NCBI RefSeq assembly: GCF_004136575.1
Contig: NZ_NOIQ01000005.1
Coordinates: 1-64,000, forward strand
DNA length: 64,000 nt
Reading direction: 5' to 3'
Source of the DNA: Rothia koreensis
GTDB lineage: Bacteria > Actinomycetota > Actinomycetes > Actinomycetales > Micrococcaceae
Shown: piece after piece, positions 24,623 through 34,599 of the stretch
Layout: each line of letters starts with the position of its first letter
How positions within the stretch are numbered: position 1 is the first letter of the stretch
Translations under genes and position numbers: made by a program
Notes under the pieces: model-generated
What the model was told of the DNA's origin: nothing
What the model saw: the letters and a program-made list of their open reading frames with translations, nothing else
Databases searched by the model: none

Positions 24623-25423
24623 TCAGTAACCGAGGCGGGCGTTCTCCAGCACGGGTATCGCGGTGCGAGCCTTTTCGACCACGTCGAGATCCAGCTCCAC
24701 AACGCGCATTTCCTCGTCCTCACCGAATGAGGCGATCGTCTGGCCGAACGGATCCGAGACGATGCTGTGTCCCACCCCGGTCGGGGCCTTGGGGCTGACC
24801 TGCACGCCCGAGACCTGGGGGTCCGCCTGGTCCACGGCCACAACGATGTTATTGCTGTCCAGGGCACGGGCGCGTGCCAGGGTCTCCCACTGTTCGACCT
24901 TTCCCGGGCCCGCACCCCAGGAGGCGGCGACCAGGCAAACCTGTGCGCCCTTGCGCGACATTTCGGCGAACAGCTTGGGGAATCGGATATCGTAACACAG
25001 CGCGAGCCCCACCGGAACGCCGTCGACGTTGATCACGAGGGGGTCGTTGCCCGGAGCGACGTCATCGGATTCCTTGAACCCGAAGGCGTCGTACAGGTGG
25101 ATCTTCGCGTAATCGAGTCGCTCTCCCGAGGGGGTGTAGGCGGCCAGGACATTGCGCACCTTGCCGTCGTCGGCAGGCGCGAATTCGCCCGTGACCACGG
25201 TGATCTCCTGCTCCGCCGCGAGCCACTGCATCTCTGTCTTCCACGTCTCGGCGTGTTGCACGGCGACGTCGTACAGCCGGCTCCCGAAGGCCGCCATGGT
25301 TGCCTCCGGGAAAACCACGACGCCGGCCCCTTCTTCGGAAGCTCGGCGGACGCCGTCCTGAACCTTCCGAAGGTTCTCCGGGACGTTCTCGGTGCTGTTG
25401 ATCTGCGCTACGGCGATCTTCAT
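24623..25423 (-). CDS. Carbon-nitrogen hydrolase (nitrilase superfamily amidase)
   Basis: 266 residues with the complete Glu-Lys-Cys triad: Glu40 in VVFPEATM, Lys107 in YAKIHLYDAF and Cys143 in ALCYDIRFP. Length and motifs fit omega-amidase / Nit-type amidases that hydrolyse small carboxamides, such as deaminated glutathione or alpha-ketoglutaramate. Substrate unproven. The ATG has AAGGAG five bases upstream. Confidence 0.9.
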   Translation of the reverse strand: MKIAVAQINSTENVPENLRKVQDGVRRASEEGAGVVVFPEATMAAFGSRLYDVAVQHAETWKTEMQWLAAEQEITVVTGEFAPADDGKVRNVLAAYTPSGERLDYAKIHLYDAFGFKESDDVAPGNDPLVINVDGVPVGLALCYDIRFPKLFAEMSRKGAQVCLVAASWGAGPGKVEQWETLARARALDSNNIVVAVDQADPQVSGVQVSPKAPTGVGHSIVSDPFGQTIASFGEDEEMRVVELDLDVVEKARTAIPVLENARLGY

Positions 25424-25542
25424 GGGTCTCCTTAGGGCTGGTTTCTCAGCACGAGCTTACGGTCATGCTCGCCGGCCCGCATCCATGACGACGCGAAAAT
25501 TTTCATTCGGCGCCTTCGGGCTCGCCGCGGCACAGGGTCGCA

Positions 25543-26400
25543 TCAGTCCACGAGCGTTCGCAGCACGTGGGCCGCGCCGTCGTCGTAGACCGAGGTCGTG
25601 ACCTCAGAGGCAGCCTGTACGACCTCGTCCGGGGCCTGCCCCATCGCGATGCCGCGGGCGGCCCATTCGAGCATCTCGATGTCGTTGCGTCCATCGCCCA
25701 TCGCGATCGTGTGCGCCGGATCCACTCCGAGACGCTTGCGGATCTGTTCGAGCGCCGACGCCTTCGAGACGCCGTGGGCCGCAATGTCCAGCCAGGGGGT
25801 CCAGCCGACCGAGTAGGTCACTCCGTGCAGGCCGACCTCGTCGATGATGCGGGCGAACGAGTCGATGTCCGTTTCGGTCGAGAACACGACCACGCGAACG
25901 GCCTCCATGTCGAGCAGGTCCTCCAGGGAGACCGTCTGCGCCTCCATGCCGAAGCTGCGGTCCTGGAAGTGGGCGGTCGAGAAGAAGGATCCGTCGGCGG
26001 CCTCGAGGGCAAATTTTGCGTCCGGCAACTTCTCACCCAGCGCCGCGAGCGCCTTCGCGGGCTTGAAGGTCACGGCGTCGACGATCTCGTACCCACTCGG
26101 GTACCGCGGATCGATCTCCAGGGTGACGCCGCCGTTGGAGCTGACCGCGTACCCGGTGCCCATGCCGGCGAGCTCCACGATCGGCAATGTGGCGCCCTTC
26201 GAGCGACCGGTCGAGACGACGACGTGGTGCCCTTCCTTCGCCACGGCGCGTACCGCGTGCTTGACGTCTTCCGTCATGTGGCCGTCGTGGTCGACGAGGG
26301 TGCCGTCCACGTCGAGGGCCACCAAATACTTCACCCCTGCTTCTTTGTGCCAGCGCTCCTGCACCGGCGGGCGAACTGTTTCTTGAGTCATCAATTCCAT
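25543..26400 (-). CDS. Cof-type HAD phosphatase
   Basis: 285 residues (282 if ATG 26391 is used). HAD motif I is ALDVDGTLVD near residue 30, motif II VVVSTGRSKG, and motif IV AMGDGRNDIEML. The cap between about 95 and 215 is of the Cof/C2B type, which acts on sugar phosphates or phospholyases of nucleotides. It lies downstream of serS on the same strand, separated by a probable terminator. Confidence 0.88.
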   Translation of the reverse strand: MELMTQETVRPPVQERWHKEAGVKYLVALDVDGTLVDHDGHMTEDVKHAVRAVAKEGHHVVVSTGRSKGATLPIVELAGMGTGYAVSSNGGVTLEIDPRYPSGYEIVDAVTFKPAKALAALGEKLPDAKFALEAADGSFFSTAHFQDRSFGMEAQTVSLEDLLDMEAVRVVVFSTETDIDSFARIIDEVGLHGVTYSVGWTPWLDIAAHGVSKASALEQIRKRLGVDPAHTIAMGDGRNDIEMLEWAARGIAMGQAPDEVVQAASEVTTSVYDDGAAHVLRTLVD

Positions 26401-26494
26401 GCTTTCATCTGATCCACCCGGTATAACGGGTGCGTGCCGATTCAGCGAATCCGCGATGAATCGGCGGTTAAAGTGTTCTGTCCAAAATACGCGT

Positions 26495-26558
26495 CGCCGC
26501 CCGGCCGTACGCGGACCCGGTTCCTCATGGAACCCGTGGTCCGGACGAGCGGGCGGCG
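26495..26558 (-). terminator. Structured terminator after serS
   Basis: CGCCGCCCG (26495-26503) pairs with CGGGCGGCG (26550-26558), enclosing a second hairpin GGTTCC-tcat-GGAACC. In the serS direction it is followed by TATTTTGG. The structure is large and GC-rich, with a short T-run. Confidence 0.6.
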
Positions 26559-26572
26559 TGCCGGCACCATTC

Positions 26573-27883
26573 CTACTTCTGGGTGACCGCGGGAATCACG
26601 TCCATCCCACCCATGTAGGGGCGCAACGCCTCCGGGACCCGAACCGATCCGTCCTGCAGCTGGTGCGTTTCGAGAATCGCAACCAGCCACCGGGTGGTTG
26701 CCAGCGTCCCGTTGAGGGTCGCCACCGTGCGGGTGCCGCCCTTCTTGGTCTTTCCGTTGGGCCCGACGACGTCGGGCTTGCGCTCACGGATGTTGAGCCG
26801 CCTGGCCTGAAAAGTGGTGCAGTTCGAGGTCGAGGTCAGTTCTCGGTAGGTTCCCTGGGTCGGGATCCAGGCCTCGCAGTCGAATTTGCGGGCGGCCGAG
26901 GAACCGAGATCACCCGCGGCGGTATCGATCACGCGGTAGGAGAGGCCGCATTTGGTCAGCATCTCCTCTTCCCATGCCAACATCTTCTCGTGCATCGCCT
27001 CGGCTTCTTCCACCGGGCAGTACACGAACATTTCCGCTTTGTTGAACTGGTGGACGCGGATGATGCCGCGGGTGTCCTTGCCGGCGGAGCCGGCCTCTCT
27101 CCTGTAACACGTGGACCAGCCCAGATATTTCCGGGGGCCCGACTCGAAGTCGATAATCTCGTCCGCGTGGTACCCCGCAATGGCCACCTCGGAGGTTCCC
27201 ACGAGGTACAGGTCGTCTCGTTCCAGGCGGTAGATTTCGTCGTCGTGCTTGACGTTGAAACCGGTTCCGGCCATGGTTTCGGGGCGAACCAGGGTCGGTG
27301 TGGTGAGCATCATGAAACCGGCCTTGGTCGCCTGGTCGAGGGCCATCCACAGCAGCGCCTGTTCGAGCCTCGCGACCGCGCCCTTCAGGAAATAGAACCG
27401 TGCCCCGGAGACCTTGGCACCGCGGGCCATGTCGATGCCATCGAGCAGCTCCCCGATCTCGAGGTGGTCACGCGGTTCGAACCCCTCGGAGGCGAAGTCC
27501 CTGGGCTCCCCCACGGTCTTGATAGTCACGTAGTCCTCTTCGCCGCCCGTCGGAACGCCGTCGATGATGAGGTTCTCCATGCGCGACAGGAGTTCATCCT
27601 GTGTCGCCTGGGCTTCGTTCGAGGCATTCTCCGCGGCCTTGACCTTTTGGGCGAGCGTCTTGACCTCGGCCAGGAGGGTTTCCTTCTCCTCTCCCTGCGC
27701 CTGAGAGACCTTCTTGCCGAAGGACTTCTGCTCTGCCCGCAGGGATTCGAATTCATTGATCGACTGCCGACGTTGGGCATCGGCCTCGAGGATCTGGTCC
27801 ACGAGCCCGACGTCGGACTGGCGGGCCCGCTGAGAGGCCCGGAACAGGTCTGGATTTTCGCGAAGAAGATTAATGTCGATCAC
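26573..27883 (-). CDS. serS: Serine-tRNA ligase
   Basis: 436 residues from GTG 27883, preceded by AGGGG. The N-terminal tRNA-binding coiled coil spans about residues 25-110 ([20 protein letters not shown] through [13 protein letters not shown]). The class II catalytic core shows [15 protein letters not shown], the motif 2 loop [15 protein letters not shown], and the motif 3 region near [15 protein letters not shown] single full-length copy with no anomalies. Confidence 0.96.
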   Translation of the reverse strand: MIDINLLRENPDLFRASQRARQSDVGLVDQILEADAQRRQSINEFESLRAEQKSFGKKVSQAQGEEKETLLAEVKTLAQKVKAAENASNEAQATQDELLSRMENLIIDGVPTGGEEDYVTIKTVGEPRDFASEGFEPRDHLEIGELLDGIDMARGAKVSGARFYFLKGAVARLEQALLWMALDQATKAGFMMLTTPTLVRPETMAGTGFNVKHDDEIYRLERDDLYLVGTSEVAIAGYHADEIIDFESGPRKYLGWSTCYRREAGSAGKDTRGIIRVHQFNKAEMFVYCPVEEAEAMHEKMLAWEEEMLTKCGLSYRVIDTAAGDLGSSAARKFDCEAWIPTQGTYRELTSTSNCTTFQARRLNIRERKPDVVGPNGKTKKGGTRTVATLNGTLATTRWLVAILETHQLQDGSVRVPEALRPYMGGMDVIPAVTQK

Positions 27884-27981
27884 GACCCCTAACCTACCGC
27901 AACGCCGACGAGGTTCCCACGTCGCAGGATCAGCCTGTGGACAACCTCTCGCGGTGGACAACGAGGGATACGCTGGGTCCC

Positions 27982-28611
27982 ATGAACAACTCCGACCTCG
28001 TTCCTCCTGCGCCGGAGACTCTGACGGCGCCGACCCTCGATGGCGAGACCGTCCACCTGGAACAACTGCGTCCCGAACACTGCTCCGATCTGCAGGACGC
28101 CGTGCGCGACGGCGAACTGTGGAACCTCTGGTACACCCCGGTGCCCCGGCCCGACGGTGTTGCGGCCGAAATACGCCGTCGGCTGGACCTCCAGGAAAAG
28201 GGCTCCATGATTCCGTTCGCCGCGCGGCGCCTCTCGGACGGCAAGATCACGGGAGTGACCAGTTATTACGACCTGGACTGGTCAGCTCCGCGGGTGAGCA
28301 TCGGTCACACCTGGAATGCCGCATCCACGCAACGGACCGGTTTGAACATCGAGTCGAAATTGCTTCTGCTGACCCACGCCTTCGACGTTCTCGAATGCAT
28401 CAGCGTGCGCTTCGAGACCCACAAATTCAATCGGCAGTCCCGGCGGGCTGTCGAGGACCTCGGGGCCCAGCTGGACGGAATCCTGCGCAATCACCGCCGG
28501 ATGCCCGATGGCTCCCTGCGCGACACGTGCTCGTATTCGATCGTTCGCGATGAGTGGCCCGCGGTGCGCAATCACCTGAACCACCGGCTCAAACGGTCGC
28601 GAGGCCGGTAA
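27982..28611 (+). CDS. GNAT-family N-acetyltransferase (RimJ/RimL type)
   Basis: 209 residues from ATG 27982; an upstream in-frame start lies in the divergent serS promoter. The pattern [16 protein letters not shown]... [53 protein letters not shown] is that of small GNAT acetyltransferases that modify protein or amino-sugar amines. The acetyl-CoA loop is degenerate. Target unknown. Confidence 0.85.
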   Translation: MNNSDLVPPAPETLTAPTLDGETVHLEQLRPEHCSDLQDAVRDGELWNLWYTPVPRPDGVAAEIRRRLDLQEKGSMIPFAARRLSDGKITGVTSYYDLDWSAPRVSIGHTWNAASTQRTGLNIESKLLLLTHAFDVLECISVRFETHKFNRQSRRAVEDLGAQLDGILRNHRRMPDGSLRDTCSYSIVRDEWPAVRNHLNHRLKRSRGR

Positions 28612-28621
28612 CCTGGGGACC

Positions 28622-29770
28622 ATGCGACCTTCCGGAAAAGCCCTGGGTGTGGTGGGCTTCCTGAGCCTGGCCGCAGCCGCTGCGGCCAGCGTCGTCACCT
28701 CGTGGCGCGGACGCCCTCCCGTACTGACACAACCCGTTCCGTGGCGGCCCCGCCTTGAGCCGGGCGTGCCGCGACAGGTGGGCGTGGTGTACAACCCCGC
28801 GAAGTCCCTGGCCCAGTTCTCCTGCGACGCACTGGCCCACGCGACACGCTCGATCGACTGGCCGGAGCCCAGGTTCTACGAGACCACCCCCGAGGACCCC
28901 GGCCGCGGAATGACCGAGCAGGCCGTCGAGGACGGGTGCGATTTGGTCATCGCGATGGGCGGCGACGGAACGGTGCGCCAGGTCGCCGGTGTCCTGGAGA
29001 ACTCGACCGTGGGCATGGGCATCATCCCGTTGGGAACCGGGAACCTGCTGGCACGGAACTTGGAGATGAGCCTCTCCGACCTGCACTCCTGCATCGATAC
29101 CGCCTTGCACGGCCGACCGCGGCGCATCGACATGATCGGCCTCCAGGCAACACGCACGGACGGAACCCGGGACCACCTGACCTACCTGGTGATGGGCGGC
29201 GCCGGTTTCGACGCCCAAATCATGACCGACACCCGAGATGACCTGAAGTCGAAATTCGGGTGGCTCGCCTATGTGGAGGCGGGGTTGCGCAACCTGGTCT
29301 CCGTGCGGCATCCCGTGGTCATCCAGATCGACGACCAGGATCCGATTCGACGGAAGATCCGCTCGGTTCTGGTGGCGAACTGCGGTGAAATCACGGCGGG
29401 CCTCCACCTCGCGGCGGATTCCACGGCCGACGACGGTCTCCTGGAAGTCATTCTGATGACGCCGAGGAATCTCATCGGTTGGGCCTCGCTGACCAGCCAG
29501 GTCATTTCGAGGCGCAGGAACGGTCTGCCCGTGATCGAACACATCCACGGCAAGAAAGTGGTTGTCGATTTCGGAGCCAGTCCCCAGCCGGTCGAGCTGG
29601 ACGGGGACTTGCTCGGAACCTATGGGCGCCTCGAGGCCGAGGTGAGGCCGGCCGTCCTGGCCGTCAACACGTACCCGGAGAACATCACGCCGTTCCGCAG
29701 CCTGGCCAACCTGCGCAGAACCGGCGCCTCGGGCTCACCGCGGTGGCGTTGGGGTCGATTCGTCAGCTGA
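28622..29770 (+). CDS. Diacylglycerol/sphingosine kinase-like lipid kinase
   Basis: 382 residues. An N-terminal hydrophobic helix (GVVGFLSLAAAAAASVV) is followed by the DAGK catalytic domain: VVYNPAK near residue 56, the nucleotide motif IAMGGDGTVRQV near 112, and PLGTGNLLARNL near 137. It belongs to the YegS/DgkB family that phosphorylates diacylglycerol or related lipids. It starts ten bases after the GNAT gene and overlaps the convergent membrane protein gene by 36 nt. Confidence 0.88.
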   Translation: MRPSGKALGVVGFLSLAAAAAASVVTSWRGRPPVLTQPVPWRPRLEPGVPRQVGVVYNPAKSLAQFSCDALAHATRSIDWPEPRFYETTPEDPGRGMTEQAVEDGCDLVIAMGGDGTVRQVAGVLENSTVGMGIIPLGTGNLLARNLEMSLSDLHSCIDTALHGRPRRIDMIGLQATRTDGTRDHLTYLVMGGAGFDAQIMTDTRDDLKSKFGWLAYVEAGLRNLVSVRHPVVIQIDDQDPIRRKIRSVLVANCGEITAGLHLAADSTADDGLLEVILMTPRNLIGWASLTSQVISRRRNGLPVIEHIHGKKVVVDFGASPQPVELDGDLLGTYGRLEAEVRPAVLAVNTYPENITPFRSLANLRRTGASGSPRWRWGRFVS

Positions 29771-30049
29771 ACGGGACGCGGAAGTGACGGCGGCCTCCTC
29801 GGAGCGCTTCTCCATCATGTCCTCGAAATGCCACTTCTCCGAGATGATTCCGGTGATGGTCATGCCCAGACCGACCGCGAGCAGGGGCACCGAACACAGC
29901 ATCATGATCGGCGAGGCGATCTTCGCGCCGCTGTCGGCGTCCGTGTCCTGCCCCACCACGAGCGCCCAGATGCCGACGCCGTAGGCGCCCACAAAAATAC
30001 CCAGGATGAGCATAATGACGCCCGCCTGCAACCAACCGGTAACTCGCAT
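29735..30049 (-). CDS. Two-helix membrane protein, function unknown
   Basis: 104 residues. Two membrane helices lie at about residues 8-32 and 46-69, followed by a charged cytoplasmic-looking tail (KWHFEDMMEKRSEEA). The gene has a clean ATG and composition like its neighbours, but I recognise no family. Its 3' end overlaps the lipid-kinase gene tail to tail. Confidence 0.7.
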   Translation of the reverse strand: MRVTGWLQAGVIMLILGIFVGAYGVGIWALVVGQDTDADSGAKIASPIMMLCSVPLLAVGLGMTITGIISEKWHFEDMMEKRSEEAAVTSASRSADESTPTPPR

Positions 30050-30141
30050 GTGGTCTCTCCCTCGTATTCGTCGCCCTTAAGTGTTCAGTATCCGCAAAAT
30101 CGGGTCAAACGGAGCGTGTCCGCACGGCCCGTCGGACCGGG

Positions 30142-31065
30142 TCAGAGATTGTCCACCCACTCGTCCGCACGGGAAAAGGCCTCGTCCGAGTGGTGGGTGT
30201 CGAGGAGAGGTTCCTTGCCGTCGGCCCGAGGATAGGAGCCGAGGAATTTCACGCCCGGCGAGACCCGGTGCAGCCCACGCAGGGCGTTGCGCATTCTGAG
30301 GTTGTCCAAGTGTCCCTCGGCGTCGATCGAGAAGAAGTAGGATCCCAGCGCCTCACCCGTGGGTCGCGACTCAATGCGGGAAAGATTGACCCCTCGGGCG
30401 GCGAATTGTTCGAGGAGGCCCATCAGGGCGCCCGCGCTGTCCTCGGGCAGAGGGACCACCACGGTCGTCTTGTCGGCCCCGGTCGGTTCCGGCCGCGGCA
30501 ACCCGTTGCGGGCCGCGGTCACCAGAACGAAGCGGGTGACCGCGTTGACGTTGTCGCCGATGTCGGTCGCCAGCAGGTTCAGTTCGGGATGCTGCTCGGG
30601 AACGATCGGGGAGCACACGGCGGCGTCGTACCCCGGTGCCTCGTTGTCCAGGAAGGCGACCGCGGCCGCGGCCGTTGAGCTGGACGGGAGGTAGTCGACC
30701 TCGGGCAGCGCCTCGTCCATCCAGCCGCGGACCTGTGCCCACGCATGGGAATGGGTCGATACCACGCGCACGTCGTCGAGGGTTTTTCCCGGGGCCCCGA
30801 TGAGGACGAAGCGGATCGGAACCAGGACTTCCCGGACAATCCGCAGGTCGTCGCCTGCCCCGATGGCGTCCAAGGTGGCCGTGACGCCGCCTTCGACAGA
30901 ATTTTCGATCGGGACCATGGCGGCGTCGACCGAGCGGTCGCGCACCTTGGCCAACGCGGCCGGGACGGAGACCGAGGGGATGCGCTCGGCGTCATCGGCT
31001 CCGGGCACAGAAAGCAGTGCGGCCTCGGAGAACGTCCCCTCGGGCCCCAGGTAGGTGTACTTCAT
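30142..31065 (-). CDS. pheA: Prephenate dehydratase
   Basis: 307 residues. It converts prephenate to phenylpyruvate in phenylalanine synthesis. The catalytic domain shows YLGPEGTFSEAAL at the N-terminus, VPIENSVEGGV and the TRF motif in NAVTRFVLV. A C-terminal ACT domain (ESRPTGEALGSYFFSID) provides phenylalanine feedback control. No chorismate mutase domain is fused. ATG 31065 is supported by GGAGA and by alignment of the conserved start MKYTYLGPEG. It lies 16 nt after the rhodanese gene. Confidence 0.95.
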   Translation of the reverse strand: MKYTYLGPEGTFSEAALLSVPGADDAERIPSVSVPAALAKVRDRSVDAAMVPIENSVEGGVTATLDAIGAGDDLRIVREVLVPIRFVLIGAPGKTLDDVRVVSTHSHAWAQVRGWMDEALPEVDYLPSSSTAAAAVAFLDNEAPGYDAAVCSPIVPEQHPELNLLATDIGDNVNAVTRFVLVTAARNGLPRPEPTGADKTTVVVPLPEDSAGALMGLLEQFAARGVNLSRIESRPTGEALGSYFFSIDAEGHLDNLRMRNALRGLHRVSPGVKFLGSYPRADGKEPLLDTHHSDEAFSRADEWVDNL

Positions 31066-31081
31066 CGAATGGATTCTCCGC

Positions 31082-31411
31082 CTATCGAACCTGCGGGGGC
31101 TGACCGTTTTCGGAAACCATGGGCTTTTCCGCATCCTGCCATGCGCCCATGCCACCCACCACGTTGAAGGCGTCGAATCCGTACTGGTTGAGGTAAGCGG
31201 TGGCTCGGAGGGAGCGGCCTCCGCTGCGACAGATCACGAAGACGTCCTCGTCCAAGGGGATCTCGCCGTATCGCGCGGGAACCTGGTCCAGGGGAAGGTG
31301 CTGGGCCCCGTCGATGTGCCCCTCTTCCCACTCGTAGTCCTCGCGGACGTCGAGGATCTTGGCGCCCTCCGGGATGTCGTCGACTTTCACGTTCGGAACG
31401 TTCTCTTCCAT
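31082..31411 (-). CDS. Single-domain rhodanese
   Basis: 109 residues. The sulfurtransferase loop CRSGGRS has the active cysteine at position 61, and ILDVREDYEWEEGHIDGA is the standard rhodanese start. Probably moves sulfane sulfur or acts as a thiol carrier. AGGAG precedes the ATG. It is co-transcribed with pheA with no obvious functional link. Confidence 0.92.
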   Translation of the reverse strand: MEENVPNVKVDDIPEGAKILDVREDYEWEEGHIDGAQHLPLDQVPARYGEIPLDEDVFVICRSGGRSLRATAYLNQYGFDAFNVVGGMGAWQDAEKPMVSENGQPPQVR

Positions 31412-31641
31412 GCTTGCTCCTCACCCGAGGCGGAGAACCGCACTCGTCGTTTGCTCTTCGTCCAACTTACCCCGCGACGCCGACGCACCACGAGGGCGCA
31501 CGCCCCCGTCCCGGATTGGGGGAGAAATCTCGATTGGTCCCAGGATTCGGGACGACACGGGCCCAGTACTTGCCTTTTGCGTCACACTGAGTGTTACCTG
31601 TGGTCAAGACAGGCGACATTTCAGATTCGGAGGAACCGGTC

Positions 31642-32670
31642 ATGGAGACGACACCGTGGATGGGAAGAGACGAAGGCCCGGGAGCAATCCACACCCGGTG
31701 GCACCACATGGTCTACGCCGGTCGGGTCCAGAAGGAAGACGACCCCAAGGGTCTCGCGATCTTCGGATTCGAGTCCCACGAGGGCACGATCCGGAACCAA
31801 GGCCGCCCCGGAGCGGCGAAGGGGCCGTTCCAGATCCGCCACGCCCTGGCCGAACTGGCCTTCCACGGCGGGCAGATCGTCCATGACCGCGGCAACGTGG
31901 CCGTGGACGGACACGACATGGAAAAGGCCCAGGCCGACGCCGCGGACAAGTTGGCCGAGATCATTCCCGAGCACAGAATGACGGTCGTTCTCGGCGGTGG
32001 TCACGAGACCACCTACGCGGCCTACTCCGGGCTCGCCGCCTCCGGCGAACTGAACGGCGTCAAGAAGTGGGGCATGATCAGCTTCGATTCCCATTTCGCG
32101 GTGCGCAACACACCCCAGCCCACCGCGGTCACCGCCGTCCGCCAGGTCATCACGGACGAGAAGAAGGCGGGACGCGACTTCTCGTGCAGCGTCGTCGGCG
32201 TCAGCGAAGTCTCCAACACCCGCGCCCAGTTCGAGCACGCGCGCGACCTCGAGCTTTCCTACCTCAAGGACGAGGAGTGCGCCGAATGCCGCATCCAGGA
32301 CGTGCTCGAATTCGTGGACCGGCAGCTGGCGGACCTGGATCTCGTGTATCTCAGCGTGGACATGGATGTTCTGCCCGGCTATCAGGCGCCGGGAGTCAGT
32401 TCGCCGTCGTCCCTCGGTGTGCCCATGATCGTTCTGCTGGAGGCCGTCAAGAGGATCGCCCAGAGCGGCAAGCTGGCGATCATGGACGTCGTCGGGGCCA
32501 TCCCGGAGTTCGACTTGGATCATCGGACCGCCCGAGCGGCCGCTCGACTGATCGACCAGGCGACGCTGACGGCCTTCGGGCGCCCGGCCGCCGACGCCGC
32601 GGACACCCCGGAACATCGCGAGCTGCTGGCCGAGCGCCAGCGCGCGCTCCATTCCCAGGGCTTGTCCTGA
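31642..32670 (+). CDS. hutG: Formimidoylglutamase / ureohydrolase-family protein
   Basis: 342 residues from ATG 31642, with GGAGG eight bases upstream. The ureohydrolase fold is clear: GGGHE (His121), FDSHF (Asp149, His151) and SVDMDVLPGYQAPGVSSP (Asp240, Asp242), closest to HutG, which hydrolyses N-formimidoylglutamate in histidine breakdown. The usual DAHFD motif reads DSHFA, so the manganese ligand expected at position 153 is alanine. No other hut gene is nearby. Either the enzyme works with an altered metal site or it has a different role. Confidence 0.75.
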   Translation: METTPWMGRDEGPGAIHTRWHHMVYAGRVQKEDDPKGLAIFGFESHEGTIRNQGRPGAAKGPFQIRHALAELAFHGGQIVHDRGNVAVDGHDMEKAQADAADKLAEIIPEHRMTVVLGGGHETTYAAYSGLAASGELNGVKKWGMISFDSHFAVRNTPQPTAVTAVRQVITDEKKAGRDFSCSVVGVSEVSNTRAQFEHARDLELSYLKDEECAECRIQDVLEFVDRQLADLDLVYLSVDMDVLPGYQAPGVSSPSSLGVPMIVLLEAVKRIAQSGKLAIMDVVGAIPEFDLDHRTARAAARLIDQATLTAFGRPAADAADTPEHRELLAERQRALHSQGLS

Positions 32671-32697
32671 CGACCCACGGGTCCCGGCCCACCGTGG

Positions 32698-32721
32698 AGG
32701 CCACCGCAGTTCGGGTGGCCT
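32698..32721 (+). terminator. Hairpin terminator after the hutG-like gene
   Basis: AGGCCACC (32698-32705) pairs with GGTGGCCT (32714-32721), followed by TTCG. Short stem with a brief T-run. Confidence 0.5.
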
Positions 32722-32772
32722 TTCGAGCCGTTTCTCAGCGGTGGCACAGCCGCAAAGAGTTAGGTTTAAGAC

Positions 32773-34407
32773 ATGGCTAACCGTGCAGGAACTCCAGCTC
32801 GTCCCGAGGATCTCGTTGACCTCGAAGAATTGACCCAGGCGTACTACTCCGTGGTCCCCGACTCGGCCGATCCGGGTCAGCGTGTCGCCTTCGGCACCTC
32901 GGGACACCGAGGAAGCGCGCTCAAGGGATCCTTCAATGAGGCACATATTGCCTCGATCACCCAGGCAATCGTCGAGTATCGATCCGCTCAGGGCTACAAG
33001 GGCCCGATCTACATGGGACGCGACACCCACGCCTTGTCCGGCCCCGCCCAGGACACGGCGCTCGAGGTCCTGGCAGGCAATGGGGTCAGAGTTCTGGTCG
33101 ACTCCAACGACGGCTACGTGCCCACACCGTCCCTGTCCCACGCGATTCTGACTCACAATGCCGATCCCTCGGCAGAACGTGCGGACGGCATCGTGATCAC
33201 TCCGAGCCACAATCCCCCGACGGACGGTGGCTTCAAGTACAACCCTCCCCACGGGGGTCCCGCCGGTTCGGACGCCACGAGCTGGATCGCCGATCGCGCC
33301 AATGACTTGCTCGAGAACGGCCTGAAGGAGGTGCGACGCGTACCTCTCGCACGCGCCAAGGCCGCGGACACGACCGGTCGCTTCGACTTCATGGCCTCCT
33401 ACGTCTCTGCGCTTCCCGAGATCATCGACCTGGACGCGATCCGCGATTCCGGGTTGCGCATCGGGGCCGACCCGATGGGCTCCGCGGCCGTCGAATACTG
33501 GATCACGATCTCCGAGCGCTTCGGCCTCAACATGAGCGTCGTGAACCCGGAGGTCGACCCCCGCTGGGCCTTCATGACCCTGGACTGGGACGAGAAGATC
33601 CGCATGGATTGCTCCTCCCCCGACGCGATGGCGTCACTCGTCGCATCCCGTGACGAGTTCGGCATCGCGACCGGGAACGACGCCGACGCGGATCGCCACG
33701 GCATCGTGACTCCCGACGCCGGGCTGATGAACCCGAATCATTACCTGGCCGTCGCGATCGACTACCTGTATCGCCATCGTCCGGAATGGTCCGGCAACGC
33801 AGGGGTCGGAAAAACGCTGGTGTCCTCCCGCATCATCGACAAGGTCGCCGAGTCCCTGGGCCGGCCGTTGGTCGAGGTGCCCGTGGGCTTCAAGTACTTC
33901 GTCGAGGGACTCATCGACGGTTCGCTCGGCTTCGGCGGCGAGGAATCGGCGGGGGCTTCCTTCCTCCGCAAGGACGGCTCGGTGTGGACCACGGACAAGG
34001 ACGGCATCATTCTGGCCCTGCTCGCGGCCGAAATGACCGCGGTCACCGGCAAGACTCCCTCTCAGCGTTACGCGGAGCTGACCGCGGAATTCGGTGCGCC
34101 GAGTTATGCGCGCATCGACGCCCCCGCGGACCGGGAGCAGAAGGCTCGACTCAAGAAGTTGTCCGCGGCCGATGTGACGGCCACCGAACTCGCCGGTCAG
34201 CCCATCACCGCGAAACTCACGGAGGCCCCGGGCAACGGTGAACCGATCGGCGGCCTGAAGGTCGTCACGGATGACGCCTGGTTCGCGGCCCGCCCCTCCG
34301 GAACCGAGGACGTCTACAAGATCTACGCGGAATCCTTCCGGGGCGACGAACATCTGGCCGAGGTCCAGAAGGAGGCCAAGGCGCTCGTCGACGACGCCCT
34401 GTCCTGA
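32773..34407 (+). CDS. pgm: Phosphoglucomutase (alpha-D-glucose phosphate specific)
   Basis: 544 residues. It interconverts glucose 1- and 6-phosphate. The phosphoserine loop is [11 protein letters not shown] near residue 145, the metal loop [10 protein letters not shown] near 298, the sugar-specificity loop GEESAGASF near 395, and the phosphate-binding [11 protein letters not shown] near 510. Length and motifs match the Pgm class used for glycogen and trehalose precursors. The ribosome site is weak. Confidence 0.96.
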   Translation: MANRAGTPARPEDLVDLEELTQAYYSVVPDSADPGQRVAFGTSGHRGSALKGSFNEAHIASITQAIVEYRSAQGYKGPIYMGRDTHALSGPAQDTALEVLAGNGVRVLVDSNDGYVPTPSLSHAILTHNADPSAERADGIVITPSHNPPTDGGFKYNPPHGGPAGSDATSWIADRANDLLENGLKEVRRVPLARAKAADTTGRFDFMASYVSALPEIIDLDAIRDSGLRIGADPMGSAAVEYWITISERFGLNMSVVNPEVDPRWAFMTLDWDEKIRMDCSSPDAMASLVASRDEFGIATGNDADADRHGIVTPDAGLMNPNHYLAVAIDYLYRHRPEWSGNAGVGKTLVSSRIIDKVAESLGRPLVEVPVGFKYFVEGLIDGSLGFGGEESAGASFLRKDGSVWTTDKDGIILALLAAEMTAVTGKTPSQRYAELTAEFGAPSYARIDAPADREQKARLKKLSAADVTATELAGQPITAKLTEAPGNGEPIGGLKVVTDDAWFAARPSGTEDVYKIYAESFRGDEHLAEVQKEAKALVDDALS

Positions 34408-34467
34408 CCCGCGGGCCACGACACGCCCGGGGCCGGCCCGGTCGACGAGGCCCCCGCTCATTCTCCG

Positions 34468-34515
34468 CCTCAGGGCCCCGGCATCCGCGAGATGCCGGGG
34501 CCCTGAGGTCTTTTT
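34468..34515 (+). terminator. Rho-independent terminator after pgm
   Basis: A perfect 18-bp stem (34468-34485 with 34491-34508, starting CCTCAGGGCCCCGGCATC), a 5-nt loop CGCGA, then TCTTTTT. This is the clearest terminator in the window. Confidence 0.95.
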
Positions 34516-34599
34516 GGCCTCCGGCTCAATATCATATAAATCGAGGCAGAAAAACCTCATGACACAACTATTGGCAGAGTCTGAGTTTAGGAGAAAACA

